DNA from: an uncultured Prevotellaceae bacterium
Lineage (GTDB): Bacteria > Bacteroidota > Bacteroidia > Bacteroidales > Bacteroidaceae
Direction: 5' to 3'
DNA: 64,000 nt
Assembly (NCBI GenBank): GCA_900319385.1
Contig: ONOG01000020.1
Span: forward strand, 92,973-156,972
Positions 1-9,285 of the stretch are shown here, in pieces. The notes beneath the pieces are model-generated. The model worked only from the letters and a program-made list of their open reading frames with translations. It made no database searches and was not told the DNA's origin. Position 1 is the first letter of the stretch, and every line of letters starts with the position of its first letter. Position numbers and translations under genes: made by a program.

Positions 1-1843
1 GGTTCATGCAGAGGTCGCCGAAGACGCGCGACTCGATCTGCAGTTTCTTGGTGTAGGTCTCCCACTTGATTTCGTTGCGGGCTCGCAGCTCGGCCTGTGT
101 CATGACGTGCTGGCTCTCGTACATGCGCACGCTCTCGGGGTCGAGGTAGCGGTCGATGATGAGGGGGCAGGAGGTTTCGCAGTCGAGGCCCCGACGCTGG
201 GCTTCCTGTTTCCATTCGTCGCTGTAGCCGTTGCCGTCGAAGCGGATGGGCTGCACGTAGCGGATGTCGTCGCGCAGGACTCGCAGGATGGCGCGTTCCT
301 TGGGCTGTCCGTCGGCGATGAGGGCATCGACTCGCTGGCGGAAGGTGCAGAGGGCTTCGGCCACGGCGGTGTTGAGGGTGAGCATGGCGGCGGCGCAGTT
401 GGCCTGGCTGCCGACGGCTCGGAACTCGAAGCGATTGCCGGTGAAGGCGAAGGGGGAGGTGCGGTTGCGGTCGGTGTTGTCGATGAGCAGTTCGGGTATG
501 GAGGGGATGTCGAGCTGCATCTTGGTCTTGCCGCCGACGCTGAGTATCTGTTCGTCGGTGGATTCGGCGACGTGGTCGAGCAGCTGGCTGACGGTGCGTC
601 CGAGGAAGGAGGAGATGATGGCGGGCGGTGCTTCGTTGGCTCCGAGGCGATGGGCATTGGTGGCGGAGATGATGCTGGCCTTGAGCAGTCCGTTGTGGTC
701 GTAAACGGCTCGGAGTGTCTCGACGATGAAGGTGACGAAGCGGAGGTGGTCGAGGGGTGTCTTGCCTGGGGCGTGGAGCAGGATGCCGGTGTCGGTCGAG
801 AGGCTCCAGTTGCAGTGCTTGCCGCTGCCGTTCACGCCTTTGAAGGGCTTTTCGTGGAGCAGGCATCGGAATCCGTGCTTGCGTGCCACTCGCTTCATCA
901 TGGCCATGATGAGCATGTTGTGATCGACGGCGAGGTTGGTTTCTTCGTAGATGGGTGCGAGCTCGAACTGTCCTGGTGCCACTTCGTTGTGGCGTGTCTT
1001 GACGGGGATGCCGAGCTGGAGGGCATGGATTTCGAGGTCGCGCATGAAGTTTTCGACTCGTTCGGGGATGGCTCCGAAGTAGTGGTCGTCCATCTGCTGG
1101 TTCTTGGCTGAGTCGTGCCCCATGAGTGTGCGTCCGGTCATGACGAGGTCGGGGCGTGCTGAGTAGAGCGATTCGTCGACGAGGAAATATTCCTGCTCCC
1201 AGCCGAGGTTGCTGGTCACCTTGCGTACGTCGGGGTAGAAGTATTGTGCGACGGCTGTGGCTGCGCGATCGACGGCATAGAGTGCTTTCTTCAACGGCAC
1301 TTTGTAGTCGAGTGCCTCGCCGGTGTAGGCGATGAAGATGGTGGGGATCATGAGTGTGTCGCCGATGACGAAGACGGGCGACGTGGGGTCCCAGGCGCTG
1401 TAGCCACGTGCCTCGAAGGTGGAGCGGATTCCGCCATTGGGGAAGCTGGAGGCGTCGGGCTCTTGCTGCACGAGTATCTTGCCTGAGAACTGTTCGACCA
1501 TTCCGCCTTTGCCGTCGTGCTCGACAAATCCGTCGTGCTTCTCGGCGGTGCCTTCGGTGAGTGGCTGGAACCAGTGGGTGTAGTGGGTGACTCCGAGGTC
1601 CATCGCCCAGCGCTTCATGCCGTCGGCGACTTCGTCGGCGATGGTGCGGTCGAGGGGTGCACCGTTGTCGATGACATCGCACATCTGCTGATAGGCATTG
1701 GGCGAGAGATACTGATACATCTTCTGCTTGTTGAAGACGTATTTACCAAAATACTCTGAGGGGCGCTCGCTGCGCAGTGAAACTTCGACGGGTCGCTTCT
1801 TGAAGGCCTCGTCAACAACCTTAAACCTTAATCTGGATGCCAT
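1..1843 (-). CDS. glnN: glutamine synthetase type III, C-terminal end beyond the window
   Basis: Makes glutamine from glutamate, ammonia and ATP in the cytoplasm. Reading back from the ATG at 1843 gives about 614 codons with no stop, so the last roughly 115 residues of a usual 730-residue GSIII lie outside the window. The N-terminus carries the GSIII-specific region (SEYFGKYVF, then HWFQPLTEG). Further on are GWEQEYFLVD with catalytic glutamates, NGSGKHCNWSL (ATP/glutamate site) and NRTSPFAFTGNRFEFRA. It is transcribed alone, divergent from the next gene, with a TACCTTTG box 34 bp upstream. Large open frames on the opposite strand here are shadows. Confidence 0.95.
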   Translation of the reverse strand, partial: MASRLRFKVVDEAFKKRPVEVSLRSERPSEYFGKYVFNKQKMYQYLSPNAYQQMCDVIDNGAPLDRTIADEVADGMKRWAMDLGVTHYTHWFQPLTEGTAEKHDGFVEHDGKGGMVEQFSGKILVQQEPDASSFPNGGIRSTFEARGYSAWDPTSPVFVIGDTLMIPTIFIAYTGEALDYKVPLKKALYAVDRAATAVAQYFYPDVRKVTSNLGWEQEYFLVDESLYSARPDLVMTGRTLMGHDSAKNQQMDDHYFGAIPERVENFMRDLEIHALQLGIPVKTRHNEVAPGQFELAPIYEETNLAVDHNMLIMAMMKRVARKHGFRCLLHEKPFKGVNGSGKHCNWSLSTDTGILLHAPGKTPLDHLRFVTFIVETLRAVYDHNGLLKASIISATNAHRLGANEAPPAIISSFLGRTVSQLLDHVAESTDEQILSVGGKTKMQLDIPSIPELLIDNTDRNRTSPFAFTGNRFEFRAVGSQANCAAAMLTLNTAVAEALCTFRQRVDALIADGQPKERAILRVLRDDIRYVQPIRFDGNGYSDEWKQEAQRRGLDCETSCPLIIDRYLDPESVRMYESQHVMTQAELRARNEIKWETYTKKLQIESRVFGDLCMN

Positions 1844-1876
1844 AACTTGTGTTGAGCGTTTAGTGTTTTGTGCGAA

Positions 1877-1884
1877 CAAAGGTA
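1877..1884 (-). promoter_or_regulatory. glnN promoter, -7 box
   Basis: Read on the minus strand this is TACCTTTG, matching the Bacteroidetes TAnnTTTG box. It lies 34 bp before the glnN ATG. No well spaced TTTG -33 box was found. Confidence 0.6.
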
Positions 1885-1990
1885 CGTCTTTTTCAGCAAG
1901 TAAATGGCAAAAACGCAGGATTTTAACAGAATTTGTATTAAAAAATACGAAAATATTCATGGAAAAGGACAACTAAGACATTTTTTTCGT

Positions 1991-1998
1991 TATCTTTG
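1991..1998 (+). promoter_or_regulatory. promoter -7 box of the CMD-family gene
   Basis: TATCTTTG matches TAnnTTTG and lies 29 bp before the ATG at 2028. The -33 part is weak. Confidence 0.55.
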
Positions 1999-2027
1999 CA
2001 ACAAACAAATAAAAAATACACACCACC

Positions 2028-2810
2028 ATGAAAGAAATTAAAATCACCGAAAAGGCTCATAAGGAAATCAAGAGACTGTTTTCCGTCCGTAACAGCGTGA
2101 ACACGCTCAAGAGCGACCCTGAACTCACCGCCATCTTCGACAATTTTGCCTTCGACGAAACACTGCGTGTGGCCGATGGCCCTGTCATCGAGAAGACTCG
2201 TGTGATGTGCATCCTGGCATCCACACTGGGGTGCAACGCTCTGACGGAGTTCCGTATGTATGTCGATGCTGCACTCAACGTGGGTGTCAAGCCGCGTGAA
2301 ATCCGCGAAATCGTCTATCAAGCCGTGCCGTTCCTCGGTTTCTCACGAGTGATCGACTTCCTGCTCGTGATGAACGAGGTGTTTGAGAACAACGACATCC
2401 GTCTGCCGCTCGACGACCAGGCTACGACTACGGACGAGAATTGTCGTCAGAAGGGTGCTGAAATGATTGATGCGCTGTGGGGCGAAGGCAATGCCGAGAA
2501 TATGCTGGAAACTTCGCCGAAGGGACAAGAGCACATCGTACGATTCATGACTGACTATTGCTTCGGACGCTTCTATACACGCAACGGCATCGACCTGCAG
2601 CACCGCGAACTCATTACGTTCTGTATGCTGGCTGCAATGGGTGGCTGCGACGAACGTCTGCGAACGCATGCCATCGGTTGCAAAAACACTAAGATTACGA
2701 AGAAGGAAATGGTGGCTGCCGTGACAGCCATGCTGCCGTGGATCGGATTCCCTCGTTCGCTCAACGCTATCAACATCATCAACGATGCCTACAGCGAAAA
2801 GCTGATTTGA
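2028..2810 (+). CDS. carboxymuconolactone decarboxylase (CMD/AhpD-like) family protein, two-domain
   Basis: 260 residues made of two tandem all-helical CMD repeats, roughly residues 40-120 and 150-250. Each holds the family pattern of a hydrophobic helix (VMCILASTLGCNALTEFRMYVDAALNVG; ELITFCMLAAMGGCDERLRTHAIG) followed by EIxEIVYQAVPFLGF or EMVAAVTAMLPWIGF. The AhpD redox pair CxxC is absent; the first repeat has only a single Cys before NALTE. A decarboxylase or a peroxidase-related role is therefore both possible, and the substrate is unknown. It is monocistronic, with its own promoter and a strong hairpin after the stop. Confidence 0.85.
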   Translation: MKEIKITEKAHKEIKRLFSVRNSVNTLKSDPELTAIFDNFAFDETLRVADGPVIEKTRVMCILASTLGCNALTEFRMYVDAALNVGVKPREIREIVYQAVPFLGFSRVIDFLLVMNEVFENNDIRLPLDDQATTTDENCRQKGAEMIDALWGEGNAENMLETSPKGQEHIVRFMTDYCFGRFYTRNGIDLQHRELITFCMLAAMGGCDERLRTHAIGCKNTKITKKEMVAAVTAMLPWIGFPRSLNAINIINDAYSEKLI

Positions 2811-2829
2811 GGTTGACTGGCAGAATAAC

Positions 2830-2868
2830 ATCAAGGCGGATGCACAGCTAAGTGTCATCCGCCTTGAT
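2830..2868. terminator. bidirectional hairpin terminator
   Basis: A perfect 13-bp stem (2830-2842 with 2856-2868) and 13-nt loop, followed by TTTGTT on the plus strand. It sits between two convergent genes, the CMD protein and the alpha/beta hydrolase. Confidence 0.8.
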
Positions 2869-2890
2869 TTGTTCATTGAACGTAGAACGC

Positions 2891-4159
2891 TCATCGCTTC
2901 ACGTGCAATAAGCTCTGAATCCATGCTACCATATCCTTCAAGACTTCGGGCGAAAGTGTTTCCTCAATCTCACCGTACTCTGTAGGAAGACCTGTGGCTG
3001 CGTGCTGGAAGAGGTGGTTGAGTTCGGAATAGATTTTGAGACAATGATGCTTGTTCTGAGGAAGAAGACGCTCAATGGCCGTGAGATTTTGCTCGGCAAT
3101 GACTTGGCTGTCGCGGTCGCCATTCAACGCAAAGACAGGACAACGGGTCTTGCGAATGTCGGTCGATGGGTCGTAGTCGATGAACCACTGCATCCAGGGC
3201 ATCTGTTGAGCAGTTGGATCTTGACGAAAACTTTCAACAGTCATCGTGGCTGGTTGTCCAGAAAGTTCAAGAATGCGGTTAGCCTGCGCTGCAAGCAGTG
3301 TGTCGCCTTTCACGCCAGGACTTGCCAACGAAATGAGATAATCGACTTTCTTCTGTGCACCCAACATGAAGGCAATGCTGCCACCCTCACTATGGCCAAG
3401 CACACCGATGATGCCGAACTTTTTCAGTTTGCGCAAATAGTCAATGCCCGCAGCGGCATCGCGCATGAAATCGAGCGTAGTTGCATTGCGCACTTCCCCA
3501 CCCTGCGACTTTCCTGTGGCACGGTCGTCGTAACGGAGCGTGGCAATGCCTTGTCGAGCAAAATAGTCGGCAATGACGAGGAAGGGCTTGTGCTGCATCA
3601 GCTCTTCGTCACGGTTCTGCTGACCACTACCCGTCACGAGTAGAACGACGGGGGTCTGCTTCGGCTGCTGTGGGTCATAAACCAATGGGTAGGTCAATGT
3701 GCCCGCAAGTGTCACCCCGTCTTGTTCATTGCGAAATGTCACCTCCTCAGTCTTATAGGGGAACGGAGCCTTGGGTTCCTGTGGGCGTCGCACCTCGTAT
3801 GTACCTCTTTCAAGAACAAGCGGAAAGGATTGCCCATGCTGTGTGAAGGTGCCGACGAGTTTGCCGTCTTTCAATTTGGCGCAATAGTTGATGGCAACGC
3901 CATCGATATGAACTGACACGGAGTCGTCGCTGAGATAGTCTTTATAGGCACTTATACCTTTTGCACCTTGATCAGGACTATCAAGCGTGACTACCACATA
4001 TCCATCCTTCTGCTCAAAGTTCAGTACCAGTGCCAGCGATATGGCCCCTACATTCAGTTTTCCATTCCACGAACCTACCAAAGCCGTGGTTGGTTGTACC
4101 TGTGCATGGGTTGTAACTGTGAGTAGGAACAAAAGCGAAGATAAGATTTTTCTTTTCAT
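2891..4159 (-). CDS. secreted alpha/beta hydrolase with N-terminal lipocalin-like domain
   Basis: 422 residues with a signal peptide ending near HAQ20, so periplasmic or exported. Residues about 25-125 form a beta-rich domain (LVGSWNGKLNVG.. LVGTFTQHG) common in front of Bacteroidetes esterases. The hydrolase fold follows, with nucleophile Ser257 in GHSEGG, an acid in LNGDRDSQV and a His in ELNHLFQHA. The TGSGQQNRDEE segment is the oxyanion region. The family (S9-like serine hydrolase or acyl esterase) hydrolyses esters or short peptides; the substrate cannot be told. It stands alone, downstream of the decarboxylase operon terminator. Confidence 0.88.
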   Translation of the reverse strand: MKRKILSSLLFLLTVTTHAQVQPTTALVGSWNGKLNVGAISLALVLNFEQKDGYVVVTLDSPDQGAKGISAYKDYLSDDSVSVHIDGVAINYCAKLKDGKLVGTFTQHGQSFPLVLERGTYEVRRPQEPKAPFPYKTEEVTFRNEQDGVTLAGTLTYPLVYDPQQPKQTPVVLLVTGSGQQNRDEELMQHKPFLVIADYFARQGIATLRYDDRATGKSQGGEVRNATTLDFMRDAAAGIDYLRKLKKFGIIGVLGHSEGGSIAFMLGAQKKVDYLISLASPGVKGDTLLAAQANRILELSGQPATMTVESFRQDPTAQQMPWMQWFIDYDPSTDIRKTRCPVFALNGDRDSQVIAEQNLTAIERLLPQNKHHCLKIYSELNHLFQHAATGLPTEYGEIEETLSPEVLKDMVAWIQSLLHVKR

Positions 4160-4178
4160 GTTTGTGAGGAAATAAAAA

Positions 4179-4249
4179 TCAAGGATTTTAAGGATGTCAT
4201 GGTTTATTCTTAATACAAAATAAACTCATTAAATCCTTAAAATCCTTGA
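4179..4249 (-). terminator. hairpin after the decarboxylase operon; dispersed AAGGATTTTAAGGAT repeat
   Basis: A 17-bp perfect inverted repeat (4179-4195 and 4233-4249, 37-nt loop) lies just after the last gene of the operon. Nearly the same inverted repeat recurs at 56709-56770, so this is a dispersed element that may act as a terminator. Confidence 0.6.
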
Positions 4250-4268
4250 CAAATTAAGAAACTATCAT

Positions 4269-5444
4269 CTACGACAGGAAGCCGAGCAGCACACCGGCTG
4301 CAACTGCTGAGCCAATCACACCAGCAACATTCGGTCCCATGGCGTGCATGAGCAGGTAGTTGTGCGGATCTGCCTTCAGACCTTCCTGGTTAGAGATGCG
4401 GGCTGCCATCGGCACGGCACTGACACCGGCGTTTCCGATGAGCGGATTGATCTTCTTTCCTTCAGGCAAGAAGAGGTTGAACAACTTCACGAAGCAAACA
4501 CCGCTGGCAGTGGCAATCATGAAGGCACAAGCTCCAAGCACGAAGATGAGAATCGTGTCGACAGTAAGGAACTCGCTGGCCTGTGTCGAGCAACCGACGG
4601 TCAAACCGAGCAGCATGACCACGATGTCGTTGAGAGCGGCACCGGCTGTCTTGGCTAGACGTGTCGTCTTGGTCGATTCCTTCAGCAGGTTTCCGAAGAA
4701 GAGCATACCGAGGAGCGGCAGACCCGACGGAACGATGAAAGTCGTGATGAGCAGACCCACGATGGGGAACAAGATGCGCTCTGTCTGGCTCACTTCACGG
4801 CTCTTCTCCATCTTGATGAGCTTCTCTTTCTTCGTCGTGAGAGCACGCATGATGAACGGCTGAATCACTGGCACGAGAGCCATGTAACTATAAGCACACA
4901 CAGCGATAGCACCCATGAGGTTGGGCGACAACTTCGAAGAGAGGAAGATGGCGGTAGGTCCGTCTGCACCACCGATGATAGCGATACCGGCAGCCTGATT
5001 CGGCTCGAAGCCCATGGCCAATGCAATGATGTAGGCGCCGAAGATACCGAACTGAGCCGCTGCTCCCACAAGCATCAACTTGGGGTTGGCAATCAGCGCA
5101 GAGAAGTCGGTCATGGCACCAATGCCGAGGAATACGAGCGGCGGATACCAACCAAGCTTCACACCTTGGTAGAAGAAATTCAGGACAGAATTGTCCTCGT
5201 AGAGTCCTATCTCAAGACCGGCGGCCTTGAACGGAATGTTTCCCAGAATGATACCCAGACCAATCGGGATGAGCAGCAGCGGTTCGAAGTCTTTCTTGAT
5301 GGCAAGCCAGATGAAGAAAGCACCGACAAGAATCATGATGATGTTCGCCCACTCCACGTTGGCAAAGCCTGTGTAAGTGAGGAAGTCGGTGAACTTCTGC
5401 GCGATGAAGCCCCAAAGTCCTAAAGATTCCAAAATCATATTCAT
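4269..5444 (-). CDS. mmdB: Na+-translocating methylmalonyl-CoA/oxaloacetate decarboxylase, beta subunit
   Basis: 391-residue polytopic inner membrane protein. It decarboxylates the carboxybiotin carried by the small subunit and pumps Na+ outward. About ten hydrophobic segments are visible. Family hallmarks are IIGGADGPTAIF with the Na+/proton-binding Asp161, and GNAGVSAVPMAARISN in the C-terminal half. It is the last gene of the operon, 5 bp after the biotin carrier. Sequence alone does not separate the oxaloacetate, methylmalonyl-CoA and glutaconyl-CoA pumps; the carboxyltransferase and epimerase upstream point to methylmalonyl-CoA. Confidence 0.95.
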   Translation of the reverse strand: MNMILESLGLWGFIAQKFTDFLTYTGFANVEWANIIMILVGAFFIWLAIKKDFEPLLLIPIGLGIILGNIPFKAAGLEIGLYEDNSVLNFFYQGVKLGWYPPLVFLGIGAMTDFSALIANPKLMLVGAAAQFGIFGAYIIALAMGFEPNQAAGIAIIGGADGPTAIFLSSKLSPNLMGAIAVCAYSYMALVPVIQPFIMRALTTKKEKLIKMEKSREVSQTERILFPIVGLLITTFIVPSGLPLLGMLFFGNLLKESTKTTRLAKTAGAALNDIVVMLLGLTVGCSTQASEFLTVDTILIFVLGACAFMIATASGVCFVKLFNLFLPEGKKINPLIGNAGVSAVPMAARISNQEGLKADPHNYLLMHAMGPNVAGVIGSAVAAGVLLGFLS

Positions 5445-5449
5445 TCTGT

Positions 5450-5878
5450 TTATTCAATCGTTACGAGAACGGCACCTTCCATGACGGTGTCTTCCTTGCT
5501 GACGCGAATTTCTTTCACCTTGCCGTCACGCTCTGCGTCGATGTTGTTTTCCATCTTCATGGCTTCCAACACAACGACTGTATCGCCTTTCTTGACAGCC
5601 TGTCCGACAGTCACTTTGATGTCCTTCACCGTGCCAGGCAGCGGAGCCTTGATGGCGGTTTCGCCGGCAGCAACGGCTTCCTGAGCAGCCTTCGGAGCTT
5701 CAACGGTCTTGACAGGCGCAGCAACGGCACGCACTACGGGTTTGGGCTGAGCGATGGGCTTGTCCATCACAACGTCGAACTCAACGCCGTTGACCTCAAC
5801 CTTGGCAATGTTGTCCTCAACGCCGTTGATTTTTACGTTGTAGTCAACACCTTTAATCTTATAATTGTATTCTTTCAT
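5450..5878 (-). CDS. mmdC: biotin carboxyl carrier (gamma) subunit of the decarboxylase
   Basis: 142 residues. An N-terminal segment of about 40 residues, probably docking, is followed by an Ala/Pro/Val-rich flexible linker (about 41-75) and a biotinyl domain. Lys108 in VLEAMKMENN is the biotin attachment site. It shuttles CO2 from the carboxyltransferase to the membrane subunit. It lies 15 bp after the OadG-like gene and 5 bp before mmdB, consistent with a membrane complex. Confidence 0.95.
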   Translation of the reverse strand: MKEYNYKIKGVDYNVKINGVEDNIAKVEVNGVEFDVVMDKPIAQPKPVVRAVAAPVKTVEAPKAAQEAVAAGETAIKAPLPGTVKDIKVTVGQAVKKGDTVVVLEAMKMENNIDAERDGKVKEIRVSKEDTVMEGAVLVTIE

Positions 5879-5893
5879 TGTTTCTGATGTGAA

Positions 5894-6934
5894 TTAGTGA
5901 TTGTGATGAATTTCGGGAGCGTGACGCAGCATGTGGTCTTTGTTCTCCCAAGCCGAGGCGTGGTGCTCGATGGTGAGTACGCCGCTCTCGATATCGTGCA
6001 TGTTGCCCATGTACTCATGGAGAGCCAGACCGATGGCAGCGACATAGTTCTCCATCTCGATACCCTTGGTCTCAGCACCTTCCTTAGCCATGACGACAAT
6101 CTTTTCGCCGGCTTCATGGATCTGCTTGATTCCCTGAACGCGCTTCAATTTTGCCAAACGGTTGAGCACCCAACCGAAGATGTGGAAGAACACGAAGAGC
6201 AGAATCAGACAGCCGAATACGATGCCCATCGCAATGATGGCCATAGCTATGCCATAGGGGTCATTCTTCTTCCATTCTGCCGTCTTGTCGTCGGTATTGC
6301 TTCCGATCTCGTTCGGGGCATCGGGAGTCACCTGATCAGGTGTAGCATCGATCCATTCGTAAGCGTCTTTCTCCTTGTTATATATACGCGCGTAGGAATG
6401 GCCGGCTTCGAGCACAGGAACGGTGAGCGAGTCGAGCAGTGTGACACCATTGCCATCGTAGAGAGCGATGAAGTTCTCCTGGCCAGGTGTCAGCGTGAAG
6501 TTGGCGTGGAGCGTACCGCGGTTCACTTTTCCATCTGCAAAGAAGACAATGCGTTGCTTGGCAGCAAGGTTGGTGCGTGCATCTCCCTTCGGGATGAGCG
6601 ACATCATGGCGATACGCTCGGGAGCGGAGAGTTCCTCGTTGAGAACAGCACGATTCGTCGTGAGATAGCAGTTACGGATATCGTGCGTGGTGTACGACGT
6701 GTTGGCAATCTCAATCCACGAAGGCGTTTCTCCGTATTCGTCCTGATATCCTGCTACGGGGCCGGCGGTTGGGCAGTCTATGCTGTCAGCCTCGGCAGCC
6801 TTCTGCTGACAGCAGGCAGGAATGCTCACATAGACCTCATTGATCTTGAAGTCGTGCGCACCCTGAGCCATCGCCGCAGCTGTGGATAGGAGGGCAAAAG
6901 TAAATAAAACATATTTCTTCATGCGATCAATCAT
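5894..6934 (-). CDS. OadG-family membrane subunit with exported N-terminal domain
   Basis: The start is MIDRMKKYV at 6934, one base after the mmdA stop, or the inner ATG at 6922 that begins the signal peptide KKYVLFTFALLSTAAAMAQG. A longer frame starting at 7039 would run into mmdA and is rejected. The exported part (about 30-215) has a lamin-tail-like look (INEVYVS.. PSWIEIANTS), then one membrane span (GIAMAIIAMGIVFGCLILLFVF) and a cytoplasmic tail ending in a His-rich stretch. OadG proteins are usually under 120 residues and anchor the decarboxylase complex; the large periplasmic domain is a Bacteroidetes variant. Confidence 0.8.
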   Translation of the reverse strand: MIDRMKKYVLFTFALLSTAAAMAQGAHDFKINEVYVSIPACCQQKAAEADSIDCPTAGPVAGYQDEYGETPSWIEIANTSYTTHDIRNCYLTTNRAVLNEELSAPERIAMMSLIPKGDARTNLAAKQRIVFFADGKVNRGTLHANFTLTPGQENFIALYDGNGVTLLDSLTVPVLEAGHSYARIYNKEKDAYEWIDATPDQVTPDAPNEIGSNTDDKTAEWKKNDPYGIAMAIIAMGIVFGCLILLFVFFHIFGWVLNRLAKLKRVQGIKQIHEAGEKIVVMAKEGAETKGIEMENYVAAIGLALHEYMGNMHDIESGVLTIEHHASAWENKDHMLRHAPEIHHNH

Positions 6935-6935
6935 T

Positions 6936-8501
6936 TTAGAGTGGAATATTTCCGTGCTTCTTAGCCGGATTTGTGAGCGACTTCGTGGCGAGCTGCTCAA
7001 GGGCGCGAATGATACGGAAACGTGTGTTGCGAGGCTCAATCACGTCATCGATATAGCCATACTTGGCTGCGTTGTACGGATTGGCGAAGAGCTTGGTGTA
7101 TTCTTCTTCCTTCTCGGCAATGAAGGCAGCGGCATCTTCGCCAGCTTCCTTCTTGGCCTTGGCTTCCTTGGCATAGAGCACAGCAACGGCACCACTACCG
7201 CCCATCACGGCGATTTCGGCCGATGGCCAAGCGTAGTTCAAGTCGCCACGCAGCTGCTTACAGCTCATCACGATGTGGCTACCACCATACGACTTACGCA
7301 GGGTAATGGTCACCTTGGGAACTGTAGCTTCTCCATAGGCATAGAGCAGTTTGGCACCGTGCAGGATGACAGCGTTATACTCCTGACCCGTTCCAGGCAG
7401 GAATCCTGGTACATCGACGAGGCTGACGATAGGAATGTTGAAGGCATCGCAGAAGCGAACAAAGCGGGCACCCTTACGGCTGGCGTTGCAGTCGAGCACA
7501 CCGGCGAACTTCGAGGGCTGGTTGGCAACGATGCCCACCGAGCGACCATTGAAGCGTGCAAAGCCCACGATAATGTTCTGAGCGTAGCGGGGCTGTACTT
7601 CGAAGAACTCACCATTGTCCGTAATGGCCGAGATAACTTCGTACATATCGTATGCCTGATTGGGATTGTCGGGAATAATCTCGTTCAGACGGTCCTCCAT
7701 ACGGTCGATGGGGTCGGTGCATTCCACAATGGGAGTTTCCTCCTGGTTGTTCTGTGGAATGTAGCTGAGCAGCTGCTGGATCATAGCGATGGCTTCTTCC
7801 TCGGTGGAAGCTGTGAAGTGGGTCACACCCGACTTCGTAGAGTGCACGCTGGCACCGCCGAGGCTCTCCTGATCGACATCCTCGCCCGTCACGGTCTTCA
7901 CCACAGCAGGACCTGTGAGGAACATATACGACGTATTCTCCATCATGAGCGTAAAGTCAGTCAGTGCAGGGCTATAAACAGCACCACCGGCACAAGGACC
8001 GAAAATACCAGAAATCTGCGGAATCACACCGCTGGCGAGAATGTTGCGCTGGAAGATTTCTGCGTAGCCAGCCAGGGCATTGATACCCTCCTGAATACGA
8101 GCACCACCCGAGTCGTTGATACCGATGACAGGAGCACCCATCTTCATGGCCATGTCCATGACTTTGCAAATCTTCTGTGCCATCGTTTCGGAGAGCGAAC
8201 CGCCGTTGACCGTGAAGTCCTGTGCAAAGACATAAACAAGGCGACCGTTAATCGTACCGCTACCGACTACGACACCGTCGCCCAGATACTGCTTCTTCTC
8301 CATGCCGAAGTTATAGCAACGGTGGAGCTTGAACATGTCAAATTCTTCGAAACTACCCTCGTCGAGGAGCATCTGCAGGCGTTCACGCGCTGTGAACTTA
8401 CCACGTGCGTGCTGCTTGTCGATGGCCTTTTCGCCACCACCCAGACGCGCTTTCTGTCGGAGCTCAATCAGCTCCTGGATTCTTTCTGTTTGTTTAGACA
8501 T
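6936..8501 (-). CDS. mmdA: methylmalonyl-CoA decarboxylase alpha subunit / acyl-CoA carboxyltransferase
   Basis: 521 residues with the two crotonase-like halves of the PccB/MmdA family. It transfers the carboxyl group of methylmalonyl-CoA to biotin. Visible hallmarks are the N-terminal [57 protein letters not shown] and, in the second half, [28 protein letters not shown] with [13 protein letters not shown]. The length is normal for the family. The gene order epimerase, mmdA, oadG-like, biotin carrier, mmdB is the succinate-to-propionate module. PccB is the close alternative, but the membrane beta subunit argues for decarboxylation. Confidence 0.93.
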   Translation of the reverse strand: MSKQTERIQELIELRQKARLGGGEKAIDKQHARGKFTARERLQMLLDEGSFEEFDMFKLHRCYNFGMEKKQYLGDGVVVGSGTINGRLVYVFAQDFTVNGGSLSETMAQKICKVMDMAMKMGAPVIGINDSGGARIQEGINALAGYAEIFQRNILASGVIPQISGIFGPCAGGAVYSPALTDFTLMMENTSYMFLTGPAVVKTVTGEDVDQESLGGASVHSTKSGVTHFTASTEEEAIAMIQQLLSYIPQNNQEETPIVECTDPIDRMEDRLNEIIPDNPNQAYDMYEVISAITDNGEFFEVQPRYAQNIIVGFARFNGRSVGIVANQPSKFAGVLDCNASRKGARFVRFCDAFNIPIVSLVDVPGFLPGTGQEYNAVILHGAKLLYAYGEATVPKVTITLRKSYGGSHIVMSCKQLRGDLNYAWPSAEIAVMGGSGAVAVLYAKEAKAKKEAGEDAAAFIAEKEEEYTKLFANPYNAAKYGYIDDVIEPRNTRFRIIRALEQLATKSLTNPAKKHGNIPL

Positions 8502-8527
8502 TATAATTATAAATTAGAATCATTTTT

Positions 8528-8610
8528 TAGTTTAGTGTTTAGTGTTTAGCGTTGAGTGTTCTGGTGAGTCTGACGACACAATAAACTCTAAACTCTAAAC
8601 ACTAAACTCC
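8528..8610 (-). repeat. TTTAGTG heptamer tract forming an intercistronic hairpin
   Basis: Between the epimerase and mmdA the DNA reads TTTAGTG-type heptamers and then CTAAACT/CTAAACA heptamers, which can fold into an imperfect stem of over 20 bp. It may tune mmdA relative to the epimerase, or may simply be another intergenic heptamer tract; similar units recur near 63128. Confidence 0.6.
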
Positions 8611-8630
8611 AAGCATTTTTAAATTATAAT

Positions 8631-9041
8631 TTACTTCATCGGTTCACAAAGTTCGGTGAGCACACCTGCCGTTGTCTTCGGATGCAGGAATGCGATGTTC
8701 ATGTGCTCAGCACCTGGACGAGGCTGCTGGTCGATCAGACGCACACCCTTCTCCGTGCATTCGGCCAAAGCGTTGGCAACGCCATCTTCAACAGCGAAAG
8801 CTACGTGATGAACGCCACGTCCGCCCTTTTCCATAAACTTAGCCACAGCACTCTCGGGGCTCGTCGGCTCCAGCAGTTCAAGCTTCACTTCGCCCACCTT
8901 CAGGAAGGCTGTCTTCACTTTCTGGTCAGCTACTTCTTCAATGGCGTAGCACTTCAGTCCGAGCACGTTCTCATAGTAAGGGAGAACCTCCTCAATGCTC
9001 TGGACAGCGATGCCCAGATGGTCAATACGAGAAATCTTCAT
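8631..9041 (-). CDS. mce: methylmalonyl-CoA epimerase
   Basis: 136 residues from the ATG at 9041. The upstream frame to 9200 is only leader sequence and contains the promoter. VOC-fold protein: RIDHLGIAVQSIEEVLPYYENVLG at the start, KVKTAFLKVGEVKLELLEPT, RGVHHVAFAVEDG and AFLHPKTTAGVLTELCEP. Metal ligands are His12, the Gln/Glu region and His near residue 83, with Glu at the C-terminus. It interconverts R- and S-methylmalonyl-CoA between the mutase (not in this window) and the decarboxylase. First gene of the operon. Confidence 0.95.
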   Translation of the reverse strand: MKISRIDHLGIAVQSIEEVLPYYENVLGLKCYAIEEVADQKVKTAFLKVGEVKLELLEPTSPESAVAKFMEKGGRGVHHVAFAVEDGVANALAECTEKGVRLIDQQPRPGAEHMNIAFLHPKTTAGVLTELCEPMK

Positions 9042-9169
9042 ACTGATTGTTTTTTGATTGTTGGTTGTTATAAAGTTGATAAAAAAAAGTTGACGAGTTG
9101 ACGAGTTGTTTCTGTTTAACTCAGACCCCCGGTTGGACTTCGCACTTCGTTGGGTCACATAAAACCTTG

Positions 9170-9201
9170 CAAATTTACGCAATAAAAAGACGTTGACCAA
9201 A
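9170..9201 (-). promoter_or_regulatory. promoter of the mce-mmd operon
   Basis: On the minus strand, TTTG (9201-9198), exactly 20 bp, then TAAATTTG (9177-9170): a full Bacteroidetes promoter. It leaves a leader of about 130 nt that contains AAGTTGAC octamers. Confidence 0.75.
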
Positions 9202-9271
9202 TTCAGTATGAAAAAAAACTGAATAAATGCGTTTTTTTACAAAAAAGTGCGGATGAATGGAAGTTTTTCTC

Positions 9272-9279
9272 TACCTTTG
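9272..9279 (+). promoter_or_regulatory. -7 box of the rSAM/lipoprotein operon
   Basis: TACCTTTG ends only 6 bp before the ATG at 9286, so the transcript should begin at or very near the start codon (leaderless or nearly so). This also argues against the upstream GTG at 9247, which would lie before the promoter. Confidence 0.6.
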
Positions 9280-9285
9280 CGAGAT

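Noticed and set aside
107..1111. 334-residue plus-strand gene
   Set aside because: Lies wholly antisense to glnN and has a Gly/Val/Glu-rich composition typical of a shadow frame.
6882..8549. 555-residue plus-strand gene
   Set aside because: Antisense to mmdA, which has clear family motifs.
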